Below are positions 7,389-16,210 of a DNA stretch of 36,321 nucleotides, one piece after another. The notes beneath the pieces are model-generated. The model did no database searches. It saw only the letters and a list, made by a program, of their open reading frames with translations, and had not been told where the DNA came from. Position 1 is the first letter of the stretch. Every line of letters starts with the position of its first letter. This DNA comes from UMGS1696 sp964463375 (lineage in GTDB: Bacteria > Bacillota > Clostridia > Oscillospirales > CAG-272). The DNA lies in contig CAYXBQ010000027.1 of assembly GCA_964463375.1 (NCBI GenBank), forward strand, positions 1-36,321. The letters are read 5' to 3'. Made by a program: the position numbers and the translations under genes.

Positions 7389-9062
7389 TCATTGGCAATG
7401 TGTAGCGGATTCAATCAGTCGATTGACCTGTTGCCGCAGCTCGTGGCAGTAGTCCGGTGCATCCGGCAGGGTCTTGAAGGTCAGCTCGCCATATGGATCC
7501 ACCAGTGCCTCCACTGCTTCTCGTCCGCATAAGGATTCTGCCAATTGCAGCGCACGCACGTCCTGCAAGGCCTCGGCGAAATAGTGCAGACGAATGCTTT
7601 CTTCCGGCTGTCCGTGCTTGCCGGGATAGACCAGGAACGCATCCCCCGCCGGACCAAAGAAGTTGCCTTCCGTGACAAAGTACGGGTTCACCACTTCCCG
7701 GGAGCCGTTGGAGTACCAGAAGTTGAAGCCCCAATGGAGGAAGCCTTTGCACTTCCACCGCCACAGCTGGGGCCCAATGATCCGGGTGCGGTCGCCGGAC
7801 ATGGACATGAACCGGTTGGAAATGTTTTCCACGGTGTCGCAGCAGTAGTAGGTCCAAAGCTCCGGCACATCCGCGGCTAAGAACGGCTCCATGGACATGG
7901 TCTCCGGCACCGGTACCGTGGTCAGACCTTCTGTATAGTATTCCACATCGGAAATGGCATCGATCCGGCGGTATCCCTCGATCAGGTCTGCCACCTCGGC
8001 CAGCAGTGCCTTATAAATGTCGATCCGTTCCAGATAGGGTTCGTCGGAAATGTGGAAGATACACCGCTTGTCTGCACCCAGCTCCCGCATTTTGGCAAGG
8101 AACGCCGTCAGCAGAGAACGGAGGAAATGCCGGTACCCATCGCTACGGGGATCGGTCTGGGTGGGGAAGACCTGGCGGTATACGACCGTGCCATCGGCTT
8201 CGGTGACATTCGCCATGACCTTGGGCACGATCAAATCGCAGCGGCCGTGGAATAGGTGGGTGATCTCGAAATATTCTGCCCCGCACCGGTCGCACATGGC
8301 CACCCACCGTTCCAGCTTGTCAAAGGCAAAGCGCCAGGTGTCCGTGCGGCTGTCGTACCACATATCGGCCAGCTGTACCGTAGGCCGTTCTGCACCGGGT
8401 TCGGTATCCCATGGGGGCGTGAACAGGGGCGTGGAGATGGCATTGGTACCGGTCTTGACCGCCAGACCCACGTATCTTTCGAGGATCGCCCAGTGTGCTT
8501 CGGAAAATACGTCCACCTCGTACAGGCTTGCCAGACAGTCGGCGTGGAACCACTGGGTCACGGTCAGCTCCTGCTTCGGCAGCACGGCAGACAGCACCTC
8601 CACCTCTACCGCAGCCGAGACCACCTCGTCTCCCAAAGTCAAGGTCAGCGTCACCGGATAGACACCGGGCAGTGCATAGGTGGGGATCTCCACCACGCAG
8701 AACAGGGCACGCAGACCGCCGTAGGGCACATGGTAGGGCTTGCCGGGGGTCAGCTTACGCAGCAGATCGGGGTACATCCCCGGCGTGGTGCGCAGATAAT
8801 TTTCTCCTGCCTTCCGCTTGAAGATGGGTTCCCGGTTGGGCATCAGCTCTACCGATGACAGGGTGCAGGGCAGGGCACAGTCCAGCTTCCACTGCACCGG
8901 ATACGCATTGCCCCAGCCGGGAGCCGTATCGGCCGTACAGGCAAACTGAAAGCTGATCTGCTCCCCACGCAGGGCGCACATGGCAGACAGTGGTCGTTTG
9001 TCGGCAAGGGATTCATCATAGAAGCACTTTTCCGTGCTGCGGATGGGTTTCAGTTGGATCAT
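7389..9062 (-). CDS. GH123-like (DUF4091) glycoside hydrolase, paralogue 3
   Basis: At 557 residues this is the most divergent of the three paralogues. It starts MIQLKPIRSTEKCFYDES and keeps HISDEP at 337-342, LWTYYCCDTVENISNRFMSM and GFLHWGFNFWYSNGSREVVNP. The N-terminal domain carries a different insertion (FKRKAGENYLRTTPGMYPDL in place of the CYH..NDDNYL segment of the others). GAGG lies 11 bases before ATG 9062. No export signal is visible. It is 13 bases from the rhamnosidase-like gene upstream, implying co-transcription and related function. Family assignment rests on shared motifs. Confidence 0.84.
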   Translation of the reverse strand: MIQLKPIRSTEKCFYDESLADKRPLSAMCALRGEQISFQFACTADTAPGWGNAYPVQWKLDCALPCTLSSVELMPNREPIFKRKAGENYLRTTPGMYPDLLRKLTPGKPYHVPYGGLRALFCVVEIPTYALPGVYPVTLTLTLGDEVVSAAVEVEVLSAVLPKQELTVTQWFHADCLASLYEVDVFSEAHWAILERYVGLAVKTGTNAISTPLFTPPWDTEPGAERPTVQLADMWYDSRTDTWRFAFDKLERWVAMCDRCGAEYFEITHLFHGRCDLIVPKVMANVTEADGTVVYRQVFPTQTDPRSDGYRHFLRSLLTAFLAKMRELGADKRCIFHISDEPYLERIDIYKALLAEVADLIEGYRRIDAISDVEYYTEGLTTVPVPETMSMEPFLAADVPELWTYYCCDTVENISNRFMSMSGDRTRIIGPQLWRWKCKGFLHWGFNFWYSNGSREVVNPYFVTEGNFFGPAGDAFLVYPGKHGQPEESIRLHYFAEALQDVRALQLAESLCGREAVEALVDPYGELTFKTLPDAPDYCHELRQQVNRLIESATHCQ

Positions 9063-9075
9063 ATGTTGTAGTACC

Positions 9076-11220
9076 TCAATAGTTTGTTTCTACTTCGTAC
9101 AGCCCCGTGTAGGCAGTGGGCAGCGGAGCGGCATCTCCCATATGACCGGGTGCATCGGGATACAGACCCACGGCATAGCGGAAGTAGAGATAAGACGGGA
9201 TGGCAGACCAGGCGTGGCACAGGCTTCCGGCAAATCCAAAGGCATCGCCGCCGTCCATGGTCTCCCAGAAGGTGGTGGCATCCTTCCGCAGCATATGGCC
9301 AAACTGCTTTGCAACGTGGTCGAACACATACCGGCCGTATTTTTCCGGACGGCGCAGCAGGGCATCATACCGGAATACGCTGTGGGACAGGGTCACTTCC
9401 AGCTGCTCCTTGTCGTAGGCTAGATTTTCCAGCACCCGATCCAGCTCCGTTTCGGGACAAATGCCGGCGCAAACCGCCAATGCCTGCGAAAGCTGTGCCT
9501 TGTGGGAGCGGGCACCGGTGTCGGGCTCGAGCTTGGTGTAGTACCAGCCGCCTTCTTCGTTGTAGTACGCCTTGTGGCAGGCTGCGTTGATCTGGTCTGC
9601 CATGGTGCGGTAGGCGGAACCATCCTTGCCCAGCGCGGTGTACAGCTTGTCCATGCTCTGGAATGCCAGGGAAACAAATGCGTTCAGCGGCAGGTCACAG
9701 GTGGCAGTGCCCTCGACACGACCGATACCACCCTCCAGACCGGCCTGCCATTCGTAGAAGTTCCAGTATTGTCCTTCCACCAGCAGGGGGATCAGCCCGT
9801 TTTCGATGATCCGCTTCCGGAAAGCACCACAGATCCGTTCGCATACCGGCAGCATTTCTGCACCAAAGGCCGTGTCACCGGAGAACAGCACATACTCCCA
9901 CAGCTGCACCAGATAGATGGCGCAGAAGCAGGGGATGGTGATGGGCACACGGGCGGGAGAACACAGCTCCAGCAGATCGTCGTCCCGGATGGACTGACCG
10001 ATGAGCCGCAGCGATGCCTTGGGGAATCTGGTTTCTTGGAAGGTGTAGTAGCCGCAGAGCATCTGGTTCCGGGAGTCCATGGTGTACAGCGCCTGTTCCC
10101 GCCACGGGCAGTCCTCGTAATGCTCATGCATACACATACGCAGGGTCCGCTTGCAGACCTCGTAGATGGTGTTGTGCATATGGTCGGCACAGTGGAAGTC
10201 GATGTCGGCGGTGGTGGGGTAGTCCGTAGGCAGGATGGAGAGACGGTGCAGGGTGACATTGCCATAGGCGTGCAGCTCCAGATACCGACAGCCCAGCCGT
10301 CTGTGCGGATTGACAAAGGTAGAACGCCCAGCCTTTACCACCACCCGGCAGGCAAAGTTTCTGCCACCGATGTAGGAGCGCACACGCATATCGTCCAGGT
10401 GTTCGCCCCAGCCGATGAGCAGCTCGGTGTCCGTATCCGCTTCGATGTCGATGGACAACAGCCCGGCTTCCTCCTGCCCCAAATCGATGACACACCAGGT
10501 ACCGTCAGCACCCGCAGCCTTGGGCATAGCAAACCCGGCGTTCCAATCCGGTACAGCCTGATCCCGGAAGGACAAAGACGCATACTGCATCCGCTGGCCT
10601 AAGGTATCCTTCGGTGTACCGTCGGTGAAGCAGCCGTGCGCCACCAGTCGCATGGGGCAGGGTTCGCCGATGGTGAGCTTTTCAATGGGACGGGGGGAGA
10701 GAGCCGGCAGCGTTGCCACTTCGATGGCCTTGCCATAGGCCGGCGCCGGACAAGCGGTGGCATCGTACTGGAACGAGTACCCCAGCTGCCCGGACACGTG
10801 CTCCATTTCGCCGCTGATGAAGTGGGGATGGGGTGCGATCTTGGTATCGGTGGAAGAATGGCAGATGTCCACGCCATCCTCGGTCAGCACATACAGGATC
10901 CCGGAAACTTCGCCACGCTGGGTGGAGCTGTCGGTGCGCTGGCCGTAGCCGGTGATAGTCAGCCGGTTCTCACCGGGGTTCAGCTTGTCGGTCAGGTCGA
11001 TGGTGTCGTAGATCTTCACCTGGTCGGGATAATCGGCAAACTGTCCGCAGGCAAGCAGTGTGTCCCCCTGCCATACCGCATAGTCCGTGTGGGCGGTGAT
11101 GTACAGGACATACTTGCGTCCGGCAGTTACATGGATGGTCTCGTAGCAGTTTATGTAGCTATTGGGTGTGTCCTCCATCCCGGCACACCAGATATATTTT
11201 GCATTCTGAAATAGTTCCAT
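9076..11220 (-). CDS. GH78-like alpha-L-rhamnosidase
   Basis: This 714-residue protein has an N-terminal beta-sandwich part (about 1-330) and a six-hairpin (alpha/alpha)6 domain from about 345. The GH78 active-site signature is present as D370-C-P-W-R374-E375 with D382 in YTMDSRNQ, matching the D/R/E/D spacing of known alpha-L-rhamnosidases. A later Glu needed for catalysis lies in the C-terminal half, which I did not pin down. It would release terminal alpha-L-rhamnose or a related sugar. No signal peptide is present, so it is likely intracellular. The weak AGAGAGAT element before ATG 11220 is the best ribosome binding site seen. It is followed by three GH123-like genes and preceded by ddl 35 bases away. 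Exact sugar specificity is unknown. Confidence 0.85.
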   Translation of the reverse strand: MELFQNAKYIWCAGMEDTPNSYINCYETIHVTAGRKYVLYITAHTDYAVWQGDTLLACGQFADYPDQVKIYDTIDLTDKLNPGENRLTITGYGQRTDSSTQRGEVSGILYVLTEDGVDICHSSTDTKIAPHPHFISGEMEHVSGQLGYSFQYDATACPAPAYGKAIEVATLPALSPRPIEKLTIGEPCPMRLVAHGCFTDGTPKDTLGQRMQYASLSFRDQAVPDWNAGFAMPKAAGADGTWCVIDLGQEEAGLLSIDIEADTDTELLIGWGEHLDDMRVRSYIGGRNFACRVVVKAGRSTFVNPHRRLGCRYLELHAYGNVTLHRLSILPTDYPTTADIDFHCADHMHNTIYEVCKRTLRMCMHEHYEDCPWREQALYTMDSRNQMLCGYYTFQETRFPKASLRLIGQSIRDDDLLELCSPARVPITIPCFCAIYLVQLWEYVLFSGDTAFGAEMLPVCERICGAFRKRIIENGLIPLLVEGQYWNFYEWQAGLEGGIGRVEGTATCDLPLNAFVSLAFQSMDKLYTALGKDGSAYRTMADQINAACHKAYYNEEGGWYYTKLEPDTGARSHKAQLSQALAVCAGICPETELDRVLENLAYDKEQLEVTLSHSVFRYDALLRRPEKYGRYVFDHVAKQFGHMLRKDATTFWETMDGGDAFGFAGSLCHAWSAIPSYLYFRYAVGLYPDAPGHMGDAAPLPTAYTGLYEVETNY

Positions 11221-11255
11221 GGTGATCTCTCTTTCTCAAGCGTATTCTACAGTCC

Positions 11256-12311
11256 TCACACCGTCGCCGCCAGCATACGGTCGATGAGCTGGGCGTAGGT
11301 CATGCCGGTGTGCATCATCATTTTCGGGTACATGGAGATGGGCGTGAAGCCGGGGATCGTGTTGATCTCGTTGAACACAAAGCCATCCTTGGTCAGGAAG
11401 AAGTCCACACGGCTGTAGACATGGCAGTCCAGTGCGTGGAATATGGTCTTGGCATATGCCTGTACCTCTGCCATCTGCTCCGGCGTGATCCGGGCGGGGA
11501 GATAATACCCCGATGTGTCGCTGACATATTTGGTGTCGTAATCGTAGAATTCACTGCCACCCATGTCGATCTCGGCGGCCTCTGCGGCAAACAGCTTGCC
11601 ATGGTCCTCGAATACGGCGACCTCGATCTCACAGCCCACAATGGTCTCCTCGATCAGCACCTTGCTGTCTTCCCGGAACGCCTTGGTCACCGCCGCCGCA
11701 AATCCAGCCGCATCCTTGACCTTGCTCACACCCACGGAAGAGCCTGCCGCACTGGGCTTGACGAACATGGGATACCCAAAGGCCGCCTCGCATGTTGCCC
11801 GCAGTGTGTCCATGTCTGCCGCATCCTCGACCCGGGCGATCACAGCCTTGGCCTGGCGAATGCTCGTGTCGTTGGCAATGATGGACTTGGTGAAGGCTTT
11901 GTCCATGCAGACGCCGCTGGAGGTGCAGCCGCAGCCCACCACCGGGATCCCCGCTACCGCAAACAGACCCTGTACCGTGCCGTCTTCGCCGTATTTGCCG
12001 TGCAGCACCGGGAACGCCGCATCGCAGGCCACCGTTGTCACCGTGCCGTCCGGGGCAAAGCATTGGAGCTTTCCCGCAGAGAGATCCAGAGATACCGTGG
12101 GCAGCGTTTCCGGATGGGCACACCAGCTGTTGTCCCGAATGGCACTGAGAGGCCCGTCGTACCGGTACCAGTGACCCTCGTCCTTGGTGATGCCAATGCA
12201 GACGATATGGTAGGCGGCTCGGTCGATGTTGGACAGCACCGCATAAGCAGAGGACAGGGAGACTTCATATTCCGAAGACTTCCCGCCAAAAAGTACACAA
12301 ATGGTTTTCAT
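11256..12311 (-). CDS. ddl: D-alanine--D-alanine ligase
   Basis: This 351-residue ATP-grasp enzyme joins two D-Ala residues for peptidoglycan precursors in the cytoplasm. Signatures are FGGKSSEYEVSLSSA at 8-22 (E14 matches the first-subsite Glu), HGKYGEDGTVQG, the MFVKPSAAGSSVGVSKV ATP-binding strand, the omega-loop YDYDTKY with the Tyr typical of D-Ala-D-Ala ligases, and FNEINTIPGFT for Mg2+ binding. The KY pair argues against a VanA-type D-Ala-D-Lac ligase. The usual SSEHEVS His is Tyr15 here. GGGAG lies about 10 bases before ATG 12311. It sits 19 bases downstream of cimA inside the long minus-strand run, an unusual place for a wall gene. Confidence 0.96.
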   Translation of the reverse strand: MKTICVLFGGKSSEYEVSLSSAYAVLSNIDRAAYHIVCIGITKDEGHWYRYDGPLSAIRDNSWCAHPETLPTVSLDLSAGKLQCFAPDGTVTTVACDAAFPVLHGKYGEDGTVQGLFAVAGIPVVGCGCTSSGVCMDKAFTKSIIANDTSIRQAKAVIARVEDAADMDTLRATCEAAFGYPMFVKPSAAGSSVGVSKVKDAAGFAAAVTKAFREDSKVLIEETIVGCEIEVAVFEDHGKLFAAEAAEIDMGGSEFYDYDTKYVSDTSGYYLPARITPEQMAEVQAYAKTIFHALDCHVYSRVDFFLTKDGFVFNEINTIPGFTPISMYPKMMMHTGMTYAQLIDRMLAATV

Positions 12312-12330
12312 GTTCAGTTGACTCCCAATA

Positions 12331-13914
12331 TTAAGTTTCTGAAAGGGACAGCATATATTCCACCGAATCTCGCAGGGCCTGCCAGCTGGCGGTGATGATG
12401 TCGGGGGATACCCCCACCGTGCGCCAGACCTCCACCCCGTCCGTGGATTCGATCAGTACCCGTACCACAGAGGCCGTTGCCCCCGAATTCAGTACCCGTA
12501 CCCGATAGTCTGACAGCCGCATCTGGGAGATCTGGGGGTAGAACCGCACCAGAGCCCGGCGCAGTGCTTCGTCCATGGCATTTACAGGACCGTTGCCTTC
12601 CCCCGCCGTCAGCTCTTCACTGCCGCCCACAGCGATCTTGATGGTGGCAATGGCACTCATGTCCTCCACGGCCGTATCGGCAGAAAGCGGTTGGTTTTCC
12701 ACCATGACCTTGAAATGTAGTAGATCAAAGTACCGCTTTCGCTGGTTCAGCACCTCTTCGATCAGTAGTGCCAGCGATGCCGCCGCATCCTCATAATCAT
12801 ACCCCATGGCCTCTCGCTCCTTGAGGATCCGAGACAGCTCCAGCAGCCGGGGCGAATCCTTGGTGAGTGCTTCTGTAGCCGGCAGATAGGTACGCATTTT
12901 GTCCGCCAGCGCCGCCCGTCCGCTGAGACTGCTGATGACGATGTTCCGCCGATTCCCCACCGCTGCCGGATCCATATGCTCGAAGGAACGGGGGGATTTG
13001 GTCACGCCATCGATGTGGGTCCCCGCCTTGTGGGTGAACGCATAGCCGCCTACAAAGGGTTCGTTTTCATTGAAAGCACGATTGGCGCGTTCGCTGATCT
13101 GTCGGGCACAGGCGGTCAGGCGGGGCAGATTTTCCCCAATGCAGTCAAAGCCCAGCTTCAGCTGTAGCACCGGGATTAGCGTGTTCAGGTTTGCATTCCC
13201 GCACCGTTCCCCATAGCCGGAGATGGTGCCCTGGATCTGACAAACGCCGCTGAGCACCGCCGATACCGTACAGGCCGAAGCCATGCCCATGTCGTTGTGG
13301 CAATGGATCCCCAGCCTGTTCCCACCGAACCGATCTGCAACCGCCTTGGTCACAAGCCCGATGGTGTCCGGCAGCATACCGCCGTTGGTGTCGCATAGGA
13401 TCACCCGGTCCGCTCCCGCCGCAAACGCTGTATCCACCACATCCATGGCATAGGCAGCGTCGTCGCTGTAACCGTCAAAGAAATGCTCGGCATCAAAAAA
13501 TACCCGCTTGCCGGCCTGTCTCAGGAACACGATGGTGTCCCGGATCATGCGCAGGTTTTCGTCTTTGGTGGTATGCAGCACCTGCTCCACCTGGTACAGC
13601 CAGCTTTTGCCGTACACCGTGACCACCGGCAGAGAGCAGCTTGCCAGCGCACAGAGGGATGCATTGTCAGGGCAGCTTTCCCCCGGCCGGCAGGTCTGCC
13701 CGAACACCACAGGGATGGCATGGGTCAGCGTTTCTGTGGCGATCCGGGCACAATAGGCGGCGGTCTCGGCATCGGTGAGCATCCCCACCTCGATATAGGT
13801 TACGCCCAAATGATCCAGTGTGTGCAGGACGGACAGCTTGTCCTCCGGCGAAAAATCCACGCCGCAGCCCTGGATCCCGTCTCGCAGCGTGGTATCATAG
13901 ATCTCAATTTTCAT
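12331..13914 (-). CDS. cimA: (R)-citramalate synthase
   Basis: This 527-residue enzyme condenses pyruvate and acetyl-CoA into (R)-citramalate, the threonine-independent route to 2-oxobutyrate and isoleucine. The HMGL-like TIM barrel begins with DTTLRDGIQGCGVDFS (D7 on), and the metal-binding HCHND lies at 204-208. GYGERCGNANL and FTHKAGTHIDGV follow, and the C-terminal part (about 400-527) is a LeuA-type allosteric domain. The GIQGCGV start separates it from 2-isopropylmalate synthase, which reads GEQTPGV. Its start is 4 bases after the leuA stop and its ribosome binding site is weak, so translational coupling to leuA is likely. No T-box or attenuator is visible ahead of the pair. Confidence 0.95.
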   Translation of the reverse strand: MKIEIYDTTLRDGIQGCGVDFSPEDKLSVLHTLDHLGVTYIEVGMLTDAETAAYCARIATETLTHAIPVVFGQTCRPGESCPDNASLCALASCSLPVVTVYGKSWLYQVEQVLHTTKDENLRMIRDTIVFLRQAGKRVFFDAEHFFDGYSDDAAYAMDVVDTAFAAGADRVILCDTNGGMLPDTIGLVTKAVADRFGGNRLGIHCHNDMGMASACTVSAVLSGVCQIQGTISGYGERCGNANLNTLIPVLQLKLGFDCIGENLPRLTACARQISERANRAFNENEPFVGGYAFTHKAGTHIDGVTKSPRSFEHMDPAAVGNRRNIVISSLSGRAALADKMRTYLPATEALTKDSPRLLELSRILKEREAMGYDYEDAAASLALLIEEVLNQRKRYFDLLHFKVMVENQPLSADTAVEDMSAIATIKIAVGGSEELTAGEGNGPVNAMDEALRRALVRFYPQISQMRLSDYRVRVLNSGATASVVRVLIESTDGVEVWRTVGVSPDIITASWQALRDSVEYMLSLSET

Positions 13915-13918
13915 GTGT

Positions 13919-15475
13919 TCACTGGGTCCTGTCCCATTTGTTGATGGCGTTCAGGTAGGCTTTGATGGAGGCCTTGATGATGTCCGTAGACACCCCACGA
14001 CCGGTGAACAAAGAGGTACCGGCCTGGATCTTGACGATGGCCTCTCCCAGTGCGTCAGTCCCCTCGGTGATGGCACGGATCTCATAGCTGGTCAGGGATA
14101 CATGCTCCGCACCGGCGATCCGACCGATGGCGTTGAAAGCCGCATCGATAGGTCCTTCGCCCGGTGCCGCCTCCGTAATCTGGGTGGGCACAAGGTCGCC
14201 CATTTCGTCCCGCACCATATGTCGGTTGTCCGCAAGGGTCACAAGCGCCATGGCTTGGATGTGGTTCCCCGACTGGATCTGGAAGGTGGACAGCCGATAC
14301 CGCCCCTCTAAAGAATCCAAATATTCGCTGAGGATGGCACGGATGTCGTCGTCCGTGATCACCGCCTTGCGATCCGCTACGTCCTTGAACCGCACAAAGG
14401 TGGCATCGATCCCACCTTCGCTGAAGGTGTAGCCCATCTGCCGCACCCGCTCCGCAAAGGCGTGTCTACCCGACAGCTTGCCCAGCTGGATGGTGTTGGC
14501 GGTGAGCCCGATGTCCTCCGGTGCCATGATCTCGTAGGTGCGCCTGTCCTGCATGACCCCGTGCTGGTGGATCCCGCTGGCGTGGGTGAATACATTGGCA
14601 CCGACGATGGCCTTGTTGGGAGATACCGGTACCCCCGATAAAGAGGCCACAAGGCGAGAGGTCGCCGTGATCTCCTGGGTACGAATGCCCGTTTCCACCC
14701 CATGCCCAAAGGCATCACGGCGCACAGACAAAGCCATCACCAGCTCCTCCAGCGGCGCATTTCCGGCCCGTTCCCCCAGTCCGTTGATGGTGCATTCGAT
14801 GTGTGTGGCACCGGCGGAAATGGCAGAAAGGTTGTTGGCCGTTGCCAGTCCCAGGTCGTTGTGGCAGTGGACACCCAAGCGAACCTGCCCCGCATCGATC
14901 TGGGGGATCCGGTTCCGCAGGCGGGAGAGAATGGCGTAAAATTCCTCCGGCGTGGTGTAGCCCACCGTGTCGGGGATATTGATGATGGTTGCCCCATGTT
15001 CGATGGCACAGGAGACGGCTTCCACCAGAAAATCCCGATCCGTCCGGGTGGCATCCTCACAGGAGAACTGCACCTCCCGGAACAGCGAAGCCGCATAGGT
15101 CGTGCTGTCTGCGATACGGCGCAGGGCTTCCTCCCGTGTGATGTGCAGCTTGTGGGTCAGGTGGATGTCGCTGGTGGCAATGAAGATGTGGATGCGTGGG
15201 TGGGCAGCGTCGGACAAGGCCGTGTGGCAGGCATCGATGTCGTCCTTCACGCACCGTGCCAAGCCACAGACCACGCTGTCCTGCACCTTATCTGCGATCT
15301 GCCGCACCGCTTCGTGATCCCCCTCGGAGGCCGCCGGGAACCCAGCTTCGATCACGTCCACGCCCAGAGCCTCCAGCCGCAGGGCAATGTCCAGCTTCTG
15401 CCGGATCCCAAAATGCACGCCGGGGGTCTGTTCGCCGTCTCGAAGGGTGGTATCGCAAATTTCAATTTTTGTCAT
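13919..15475 (-). CDS. leuA: 2-isopropylmalate synthase
   Basis: This 518-residue cytoplasmic enzyme condenses 2-oxoisovalerate and acetyl-CoA in the first committed step of leucine synthesis. The catalytic barrel has DTTLRDGEQTPGVHF at 8-22, the metal-binding HCHND at 203-207, NGLGERAGNAPLEE, and the ASGIHQHGV segment. The C-terminal regulatory domain (about 390-518) ends in STDIIKASIKAYLNAINK and normally mediates leucine feedback inhibition. It lies 15 bases after the acetyltransferase gene and 4 bases before cimA. leuB, leuC and leuD are not in the window. Confidence 0.96.
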   Translation of the reverse strand: MTKIEICDTTLRDGEQTPGVHFGIRQKLDIALRLEALGVDVIEAGFPAASEGDHEAVRQIADKVQDSVVCGLARCVKDDIDACHTALSDAAHPRIHIFIATSDIHLTHKLHITREEALRRIADSTTYAASLFREVQFSCEDATRTDRDFLVEAVSCAIEHGATIINIPDTVGYTTPEEFYAILSRLRNRIPQIDAGQVRLGVHCHNDLGLATANNLSAISAGATHIECTINGLGERAGNAPLEELVMALSVRRDAFGHGVETGIRTQEITATSRLVASLSGVPVSPNKAIVGANVFTHASGIHQHGVMQDRRTYEIMAPEDIGLTANTIQLGKLSGRHAFAERVRQMGYTFSEGGIDATFVRFKDVADRKAVITDDDIRAILSEYLDSLEGRYRLSTFQIQSGNHIQAMALVTLADNRHMVRDEMGDLVPTQITEAAPGEGPIDAAFNAIGRIAGAEHVSLTSYEIRAITEGTDALGEAIVKIQAGTSLFTGRGVSTDIIKASIKAYLNAINKWDRTQ

Positions 15476-15490
15476 GATACAAATGTCGTT

Positions 15491-16129
15491 TTAGAACAGC
15501 TGATTGTCCCCCATGATGTCCGGCTTGTGGATCATAGAGTCACTTTCGGTGATCTCCCGGATCACACGGCAGGGGTTCCCGGCGGCAAAGGAGTTGGCGG
15601 GAATGTCACGGGTCACTACGGCACCGGCACCGATGACGCAGCCATCGCCAATGGTCACGCCGGGGCAGACCACCACATTGGCACCGAACCAGCAGTCATT
15701 GCCGATGGTCACGGGCTTGGCATAGCAGAACCGGGTGGGCTCGCCCTTTTCGTTGCGCATGAGCTTCCGTTCGCTGGCGATCATGGGATGGATAGGTGTG
15801 ACGATGGTGACATTGGGACCAAAGTTGCAGTCGTTGCCAATGGTGACGGTCGCGTCGTCCTGGATGGTCAGGTTGAAGTTGCCAAAGAACCGGTCACCGA
15901 TGTGGGTATGTACGCCGTAATGGACGGTAAGCGGCCCTTGCACAAAGCTCTTTTCCCCAAAGGAACCAAAGATCTGCTTCACCAATTCCGCTCTCTTTTC
16001 GGTCTCATCCTCAAAGGTGCGGTTGTATTCGCTGCACAGATTGTGGCAACGGAGCTTGATGGCCTTCAGCTCCGGGTCGCCGGGACAAAACAGCTTCCCA
16101 GCCATGATCTTTTCTTCTTCACGTGTCAT
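15491..16129 (-). CDS. Sugar O-acetyltransferase (maltose/galactoside acetyltransferase family)
   Basis: This 212-residue enzyme transfers acetyl from acetyl-CoA to a sugar hydroxyl. The N-terminal Mac domain (MTREEEKIMAGKLFCPGDPEL) is followed by left-handed parallel beta-helix hexapeptide repeats such as VTIGNDCNFGPNVTI and VTIGDGCVIGAGAVVT. The expected catalytic His is H114 in TPIHPM. ATG 16129 is preferred because AAGGA (16139-16143) sits 9 bases upstream; an in-frame ATG at 16138 touches that site and the longer frame to 16180 lacks one. It lies 15 bases before leuA and 81 bases after prmC. The substrate cannot be read from sequence; a detoxifying or glycan-modifying role is possible given the glycosidase genes in the same run. 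Confidence 0.9.
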   Translation of the reverse strand: MTREEEKIMAGKLFCPGDPELKAIKLRCHNLCSEYNRTFEDETEKRAELVKQIFGSFGEKSFVQGPLTVHYGVHTHIGDRFFGNFNLTIQDDATVTIGNDCNFGPNVTIVTPIHPMIASERKLMRNEKGEPTRFCYAKPVTIGNDCWFGANVVVCPGVTIGDGCVIGAGAVVTRDIPANSFAAGNPCRVIREITESDSMIHKPDIMGDNQLF

Positions 16130-16210
16130 GATGTTCATTCCTTTCGATTCTTTGTTGTGTATCGTTTTTTGTATGGTCACTCGATCGATATGTAGGGGAT
16201 GCGCATATAT

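Noticed and set aside
9502..10602. A 366-codon plus-strand open frame opposite the GH78-like gene
   Set aside because: No ribosome binding site or recognisable domain; the GH78 motifs are on the minus strand.
11256..12311. VanA-type D-Ala-D-Lac ligase (glycopeptide resistance)
   Set aside because: The omega loop has the KY pair of ordinary D-Ala-D-Ala ligases, and no vanH or vanX-like gene is adjacent.
14702..16195. A 497-codon plus-strand open frame opposite leuA and the acetyltransferase gene
   Set aside because: It spans two well-supported genes and their intergenic gap in antisense and has low-complexity composition.
15476..16210. T-box or leucine attenuator before leuA-cimA
   Set aside because: Only 15 bases separate the acetyltransferase gene and leuA, and the 81-base gap upstream shows neither a T-box sequence nor a terminator.
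16130..16210. Separate promoter for the acetyltransferase gene
   Set aside because: No -35/-10 pair with acceptable spacing was found on the minus strand in this gap.
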